From: Chloranthus sessilifolius
Lineage: Eukaryota; Streptophyta; Magnoliopsida; Chloranthales; Chloranthaceae
DNA length: 64,000 nucleotides
Assembly (NCBI GenBank): GCA_021018995.1
Contig: CM037598.1
Location: 68,652,671-68,716,670, forward strand
Direction: 5' to 3'
Positions within the stretch are counted from its first letter, which is position 1. The number at the start of each line of letters is the position of its first letter. The notes beneath the pieces are model-generated. The model saw only the letters and a program-made list of their open reading frames with translations. It was not told the origin of the DNA and searched no databases. Positions 57,605 through 64,000 of this stretch are shown piece after piece. Made by a program: the position numbers and the translations under genes.

Positions 57605-60600
57605 ATGTCTTCGACAATTCCAAACAAAGAGTGGATGACTATGGAAAATCGCATGACTAAAGAATACATGCAAGGAGTCCGATCCTTTATTTCATTCGCA
57701 AAACAAAATGAAGTAGATGCCGACAGTGTTTTTGTCCTTGCGTCAACTGTCGTAACCTTAGAAAGCATAACTTAGAAGTCATATCAGAGCATTTAATTTG
57801 TGATGGCATAGATAAGTCATACACAACATGGAACTATCACGGGGAACAGTTTCAGAAAAGTAAGGTCAACGTTGGGGCTTCCAGTGCATCAACTACTAAC
57901 CAAAATGAAAATACATCCACAAGACTGACAGATATGTTGGATGACACATTTGGACGTGTTCGTCCTGAAGACCTAGATGCGTGCTTAAATGAAGCTCATG
58001 ATGAAGAGGATGGTCAGGCACCACATGAATTACAAGAGAATATGGAGTACGATAAGTTGCTGAAATATGCATTAGAACCCCTGTATCCTTCATGTCAACC
58101 CAACCATACGAAATTGTCAATCACAATTGAGTTGTTACATGAAGGCTAGACATCAATGGTCTAATAATAGCTTCACAGAGTTACTGAAACTAATAAAAAA
58201 ATTTCTTCCGGAAGAAAATACTCTGCCGGATAGCACTTACAATTCGAAGAAGTTAATCAAGTCATTGCGTCTGAAGCAAGAAATTATTCATGCATGCCCC
58301 AATGACTGCATATTATACTGGAGAGATCATGCAAATAAGGACAAATGCCCTACATATAATCAGAGTAGATGGAAACCAATAGATCCTTCGAAGCCGAAGA
58401 CTAAACAATTACCATGGAAGAAGTTACGATATTTTCCATTATCTCATAGGCTGCAAAGAATGTATAGTGTTCCGTGGATTGCAGAGAAAATGAGATGGCA
58501 TGCAATGTCAGTTGAAAATGACAATTACATGCGTCATCCTGTGGATTCTTCATGTTGGAAATCAATCAATGTTCGTTGGAATGACTTTTCTTTAGAGACA
58601 CGTAATGTTCGTCTAGGACTTGCAACAGATGGATTTAATCCCTTTGGGAATAAAAATAATTCTTATAGTTGTGGGCGCGTTATGATTGGTCCTTACAATC
58701 TTCCTCCGTCTTTGTGCATGCGAAAGGAATTTACAATGCTAACACTATTGATTCTCGCCCAAAAGTCCCGGTCATGAAATTGATATCTTCTTGCGACCAT
58801 TGATAGCAAAGTTGGTCAATTATGGTCTCTGGAGTCGAAACTTGTGCCTCGTTTACAAAGTCTAGCTTCAATATGAAAGCAATTGTATTGTGGGCTACAC
58901 GATTTTCCAAAGATATGGCCATCTTTCAGGTTGTAGGACATTAGGACATTATGGTTGTCCTGTTTGCAGCGAAGGAGTTGATTCAATATGGTTATCACAT
59001 GGAAAGAAATTTGCTTACATGGGCCACAGAAGATTTCTTACAGATCTAAGTCATCCCTTTAGGACCCAAAAGTCACAGTTTAATGGGAAGGAAGAACATG
59101 AAAAATATCCACGTCGTTTGAGAGGTTCTGAAGTACTATACAAAATGGAAACTATTCAGACGAACTTTGGAAAGGTAGCAGGAAAGAAGAGAAAGAGGTC
59201 CATGATTGAGAATAGTGCTTGGTCAAAGCGATCAATCTTTTATGACTTACCATATTGGAAGGTAATAAATACAATATTTTATTATATTAATGTGATCTCT
59301 TATGTACATCCCTTGAATACTAACATAAATACTTTATTTGTGTAGGATCTATCCATTCGTCATAATTTAGATGTAATGCATGTGGAAAAAAATGTTGCAG
59401 AAAACTTAATTGCAACTATTATGGACACAAAGGGTAAAACTAAGGATGGCATTGAAGCCCGTCTTGATCTCAAGGATATGAAGATAAGGAAGAAGTTTTG
59501 GCCTGTGCAAAAGAATGACAAGTGGCATTACCTTAGAGCTCCATTTTGCTTGTCTCGAGAGGAAAAAGAAATAATTTGTAAAACCTTATATAACCTTAAA
59601 GTTCCTATTGGATACAGTGCAAATTGGAAATATAACATAAGCTTGGAGGATTTCGAACTCAAGGGCTTGAAGTCACACGACTACCATATTCTTATGCAAC
59701 AATTGCTGCCAGTGCTTTTGATGCATGCTTTCAAAAAAGAAAAGCCTTTGAGAGCAGCTATTCGACAGTTATCATTATTTTTCAATGTCCTATGTTCTAA
59801 GGTCATAACACGTGCTGAGCTATTGAATATAAGAGCACGCATAACCGAAACACTGTGTGTGTTTGAGAAATACTTTCCACCTTCATTTTTGTTTCTATGA
59901 CCCACCTTGTTGTGCACTTGGCAGAGGAGGCACTGGTTTGTGGACCTGTTCGATATCGATGGATGTATCCTTTTGAGAGGTAAATTCAAATTATATAATT
60001 GGTAAATTATTTTATTTAACAGTATAATTCTTAATTTTTAAATAAAAATAATAATATGTAGGATGATGAAGACATATAAACATTACGTAAAGAATCAGAC
60101 CTATCCAGAGGGGTCTATTGCAGTGCAATATCTCATGGAAGAATGTATGAGGTATTGCATGGAGTACATGTCGGATGGTAGCAAAGGAAGCCATAAGAGA
60201 GGAGAAATGTCGTTCGTGGTCCTCGATGCTGCTCGTGGGTACCCAATCGATAAAAGAGGTAAAACCTATTGTCTTCAAAATGTGCAGTACCAACAAGTGC
60301 GTAGATGGGTTCTAGAACATTCACCAGAAAATGTTGAATGGAAGGTGTAAGTAATATATTATTTACATCTTCTTTATTGTATATTTAATTTTCATACATA
60401 GAAATTTAATCTAATTAACTTTTAACATTTATAGGAAGTATCAAGCTTATCTTCAACGCCACAAGTCAAGCGATAAGCATCAGAGGGGCAACTATATTCC
60501 TTGGTTAAGAGAACAATTACAAAATGAACAACCTACTATGCTAAAGAGGCTTGTTGATGGTCCGAACTTTAATGCCATATCATATAGTGCTTACGCAGTC

Positions 60601-61108
60601 AATGGATATCTTTTTTGTACATCACAATGTAAATGAGTACAAGCACACAAAATAGTGGGGTCTCCATGGAGGCTTTAACTAGTTTTAGATCCAGTGCGAA
60701 GGATAAGAACATCATTGAAGAAGAAGTCACTTATTATGGCATTATCAAACAAATACTGGAATTGGATTATGATGGCTTTAAGGAAACCGTTTTTTACTGT
60801 GATTGAGTGCGTATTGAGGATAAAACAAATGGATGTGTAGTTGATCCAGAAACAGGTTTAGTGTTTGTTAATCTTCGGAGGCTTATGAAGACTTCGCATG
60901 AGGATAATGAGCCATTTATTCTTGCCTCTCAAGCCACTTATGCAAAGATCAAACCAGGGATGATTGGTATGTCGTCTTAGATGCTCCAAAGAGATTGAAT
61001 CAGGATGTTGATGCTTATGAAGATCCCTTAGTATTTGAGTCAAGAACAATAACAGATGCTTTAGCATTAACGTTAGTGACTGATGTTGTGGAAGAAGATG
61101 GAGATTAG
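57605..61108 (+). pseudogene. TNP2-type CACTA transposase, multiply frameshifted
   Basis: This is the transposase that would cut and join CACTA ends. It begins NKEWMTMENRMTKEYMQGV, followed in a shifted frame by the Cys-rich CFCPCVNCR (transposase-associated domain). The Transposase_21 core runs from about 58390 (RWHAMSVENDNYMRHPVDS, DGFNPFGN) through GYTIFQRYGHLSG, HYGCPVCSEG and, after intron 59262-59345, DLSIRHNLDVMHVEKNVAEN. DUF4218 follows (EKYFPPSF, HLAEEALVCGPVRYRWMYPF, intron 59980-60061, YVKNQTYPEGSIA), then intron 60347-60434, and DUF4216 (TYYGIIKQILELDYDGF, VFVNLRRLM) to TAG 61106-61108. Introns have GT-AG ends and restore frame, but frameshifts near 57725, 58135, 58770, 58890, 59888, 60630 and 60945 and a TGA near 60804 break it. 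Confidence 0.88.
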
Positions 61109-61192
61109 TTTATAGCACTATCTCTTCAGGGTCTTTTTTCTTAGATTGACATTTTGCGTCTTAGTGTTCAGGTTCCTTTTATCATTTATGAA

Positions 61193-61260
61193 TGTGCTCA
61201 TATGGTTTCAGTGCTGTTTATACAATAGTTACTCTGTGCTTCAGCATCTACCAACAATGT
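61193..61260 (+). repeat. 68-bp direct repeat, copy 2 (partner at 53335)
   Basis: Matches 53335-53403 except for one missing T. Confidence 0.9.
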
Positions 61261-61753
61261 TTCCTTGCCAATAATTATCTTTTAATGTAAAAGAGCAATG
61301 GATCTCATGCATGATGCATCTGTTCATGTATTTATAGCTTTTCTTTTATCCATGAATTTAAAGGCACCCTTCATTTTATAGCTTTTCTTTTGTCCATATT
61401 GTTTAATGTGTCATGTGTGTCAGAGTTGTTGGTTGGACGCTCCGATGGAACTTTGATTCACATTCAGGCTGTGATGATATCCAATAAATTCTCATTGTTT
61501 CTTTTGCATGAAAGACTCAATTTTTGCTTACTTGAATTGTTTAAGGCTGTGATGACTATGCATTCATACTAATTGTGTCAACATACTGGGTCAGCTTGCT
61601 GAGCTTCTAGGTCGACCTCAAATCAAGCCAGACTTGGGATCCCTACTAGGGAAGTGGCCCAAGCCCAATCCTGAAACTCAATCCCATTTAGTAATCAATT
61701 AAGATTTGAGCCCACTGTGAGGTATATTAGCCTTATTGGTAGGGCTTAAATCG

Positions 61754-61824
61754 AGCTTGGGCTTAAGCTCACATAAAATCTGTGTAAATTCAGCTTGGGC
61801 TTAAGCTCACATAAAATTTGTGTA
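61754..61824 (+). repeat. Two-copy tandem duplication, period 38 bp
   Basis: A 33-bp block starting AGCTTGGGCTTAAGCTCACA occurs at 61754-61786 and 61792-61824 with one C/T difference. Confidence 0.85.
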
Positions 61825-62486
61825 CAGGAAAACGGAGATTTTGACCCATTGTCACAACTATTGGGTTTATTAGATACTTTGCTTTGTTCTTCTCCATGAC
61901 CTTTAACTGTGATCAAGCTGCATTACTGTCCTTGTGTAGTATTCTCATTCAGTGTCAACTTTAGAGCTGATGGCATGGTCACCCACCCACAAATTAGAGA
62001 ACCTGCCAGTGTCTAAGATAAGACACATGATAGTGTGACTTAACAAATTTGCTTATGTGATCTCGTTGATGTTAAAATCACGAGGCACAAACCATAAGAT
62101 TGCTACATAAATGGTTTATTTTATGCCCTTAAAAACAGGACATCATTTAATTACTTGCTGATTTTGAATTGGTCACAAAGAAAAAAGGGGATTTTAGAGG
62201 GTATTTGCAATTGTCTGGGATTTGTGAGAATCTGAAGTGAAGATTATGAGGGGCTCCAACATCTTGTAACCATTTATTCTAGCAGTTGGCTTTCTATATT
62301 ATCTTTAGGCTTTTATTGGTGGGTTTATATCATTCAATATAATTGTTTATTCAATATTAAAAAAAAATAATTGCAATTTTTCTGAAATATTTATTGTGAA
62401 GACAATAAATGTACGTGTTCTGTTTGCGACTATGAAGTAAGCAACCAATGAATAGATCTTTTTATTTTATTTTTAGCAAAGAATCG

Positions 62487-64000
62487 ATGACACAATCTGA
62501 ATATGAAACAAGTGGGTTTGAGTCTCAACCAAATGGGTCTGAACAAAACGACACTCAAGAAAATCGGACTGAACAAAGCGATATTCAAGGGACTGGTTAG
62601 TTTGCTTCTTCTTTTTTATATAATAATTGTTATGAATAGAATACTAACAATATATTATTCATTTAGGTGAGCCTAAAAAATCACTGTATTTCAATGAATA
62701 TGGGCAACCTATTGGAGAAGGTTCAGCAGAATTCTCCACATTTGTAGGCCGAATGGCGAGGGCACATTGTCCACCTACATACAGTACTTGGCGTGACGTA
62801 CCAATTGTCGTGAAAGAGCAAATATGGAGTAAAGTCTTTGTGAGTGGAAGTAAATCATTTAAAATCTAATTTAATTGTTCTACTAATAATTTTTTTAATC
62901 TTTTTTTTATTATCACAGGCTAAATATGATATTTCAATAAGTCACAAAAGCATGGTCTTATCGAAAGCTAATACTTCTTGGAAACAGTGGAAACATGACC
63001 TGCGCATACACTACGATAAACATCAGACAAATGTGGAACGGAAAAATGATATACCAAATCGTGTGAAGAAAGAAGACTGGGAAAATTTTGTTGATATGTG
63101 TTCAACGGAACAAGAGCAATCACGCCGAGAAAAAGGAAAGGCTTCCAGGGAGAAGATGAAAAACCCACACACCACTGGTAGACGAGGAGCAGCTAACATG
63201 GCAGAGGAATTGGTAACATATATCCAATATTCTATTTGTATATAATTATTTGAAATAATAATATTTGCATGAAATTTTTATTGTACAGAAAAAGCAAAGT
63301 TTTGATGGTAGAGTCACCAGGACACAAATATATATAGCCTCCCATACCAAGAAAGATGGGACTTGTCCTTTACCAGCTTTAAGCAATCAACTAGTAAGAC
63401 TATTATTTTACTTCATTTTATATCAGAATTTTAGTATTGAAATGTTTAATTAATATTTATTCTTTGCAGGATGATATTAGAAGAATCATTATGAACGATC
63501 CTCTTCTAGGGGATAACGATTTAGATAATGACCCTGTTGCTAAAGTAAATGATACTCACCTCCCCTTTTTGTTTATTCTTTTCTTTGTAAGGAATTTATA
63601 GTTCTAAAATATTTTGTTGCTTAGGTTTGTGGTCATGATGGAAGAGGTTATGTACGGGGCATGGGTAAGGGTGTATCTAAGACTGCTATTCAAGCATCAG
63701 CGCCTTGTAGAGAGAACGCTCAACGGGAGAAGAGAGCACGTGAAAGTATTGAATCAAAATTTGATTTACTTATTCAACAATCTGACAAGGACCGTAAGGC
63801 ACGCAAGACCCTTGAGGAAAAAGTCAATGCATTACAAGTCAAGTTCTTTCTCAAGGAACACATATATCAGATTCAAATTCTTTTCAGGTACAAGTTTCAA
63901 TCTCATGAAGGCCCAATTTCCTTTTCAAAATTATAATTTTTCGATATAAATTTTTTAATATTAATCAGTTATCATTATTTTCGTAGGCACAACGACATTC
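62487..64000 (+). CDS. Transposase_24-type (TNPA-like) CACTA protein, open to the window edge
   Basis: This is the second CACTA gene, of the plant Transposase_24 (Ptta/En/Spm) family, thought to be the DNA-end-binding partner of the transposase. Start ATG 62487 gives MTQSEYETSGFESQPNGSEQ. Seven exons were fitted: 62487-62595, 62667-62839, 62919-63212, 63289-63393, 63470-63544, 63625-63887 and 63987 to the edge. Every intron is GT-AG and the phases join without a stop. The exons give YFNEYGQPIGEGSAEFSTFV, YSTWRDVPIVVKEQIWSKV, KRKHDL-like WKQWKHDLRIHYDKH, the RRGAANMAEEL region, SHTKKDGTCPLPALSNQL, and RGYVRGMGKGVSKTAIQ, followed by a Lys/Arg/Glu-rich predicted coiled coil. An acceptor at 62476 suggests one more exon upstream. 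Unlike the TNP2 gene next to it, nothing visible is broken. Confidence 0.78.

Larger units (their letters stand above)
61109..62476 (+). other. Intergenic region between the two CACTA genes
   Basis: No gene seen. It contains the partner of the 69-bp repeat (61193-61260) and a 33-bp tandem duplication of AGCTTGGGCTTAAGCTCACA at 61754-61824 (period 38). Promoter elements for the downstream gene could not be fixed, although a splice acceptor (TTTTTAG at 62471-62476) suggests an upstream non-coding exon. Confidence 0.55.
50294..64000 (+). mobile_element. CACTA (En/Spm) DNA transposon, left part
   Basis: The element starts CACTACGTGAAAATGC at 50294, right after minisatellite sequence, with AAC as the preceding three bases (CACTA elements duplicate 3 bp). 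It holds a TNP2-type transposase pseudogene and a Transposase_24-type gene in the usual order and orientation. The right end is outside the window. About 7.3 kb separates the terminus from the transposase start; this part holds captured or inserted material rather than element genes. Confidence 0.82.

Overview
This window is plant nuclear DNA, almost certainly angiosperm, and is built almost entirely of transposable elements and one large minisatellite. The evidence is two copies of a Tat-lineage Ty3/gypsy LTR retrotransposon (with the extra archaeal-type RNase H of that lineage), a CACTA (En/Spm) DNA transposon with TNP2-type and Transposase_24-type genes and plant-like GT-AG introns, a Tourist-like MITE, and a gag-only Ty3 derivative primed by tRNA-iMet. 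The species cannot be named. No ordinary host gene is intact.

Layout. (1) 1-13618: Tat element 1 on the minus strand, with its 3' end cut by the left edge. It reads right to left: 5' LTR (12024-13618), PBS, leader, Gag, protease plus G-patch, RT, gypsy RNase H, archaeal RNase H, integrase, a T-rich 3' region with a 61-bp tandem repeat, and the tail of an antisense PMD-type gene (3-311). Its coding region is broken by nonsense codons and frameshifts. (2) 13619-50293: a degenerate 14-bp minisatellite (about 22.9 kb in four blocks) interrupted by two insertions. The first (20796-24303) is a gag-only LTR element with two LTRs, PBS, PPT and a 5-bp duplication. The second (30391-41501) is Tat element 2 on the plus strand, older and more damaged, with an 883-bp block of minisatellite in place of the RNase H/integrase part of pol, an antisense PMD gene that still shows introns, and a 5'-truncated 3' LTR. 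(3) 50294-64000: the left part of a CACTA element that begins at a CACTA terminus inside the array. It carries a long non-coding 5' region with a likely captured UDP-xylose 4-epimerase fragment and a MITE, a frameshifted TNP2 transposase pseudogene (57605-61108), and a Transposase_24-family gene (62487 to beyond the right edge) whose seven visible exons join in frame.

How the parts relate. The Tat elements share one unusual plan: sense gag-pol, then an antisense multi-exon plant-mobile-domain (PMD) gene, then the 3' LTR. Antisense orientation would keep its introns from being spliced out of the sense genomic RNA. The U3 and the leader share a family of short palindromes built on GGCGTATATA arms. 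The minisatellite unit (TGAACGTGAATGCT) has stop codons throughout on the plus strand and none on the minus strand. Because 14 is not a multiple of 3, all three minus frames encode the same 14-residue repeat in rotated phase, which explains the dozens of long minus-strand ORFs without any gene being present.
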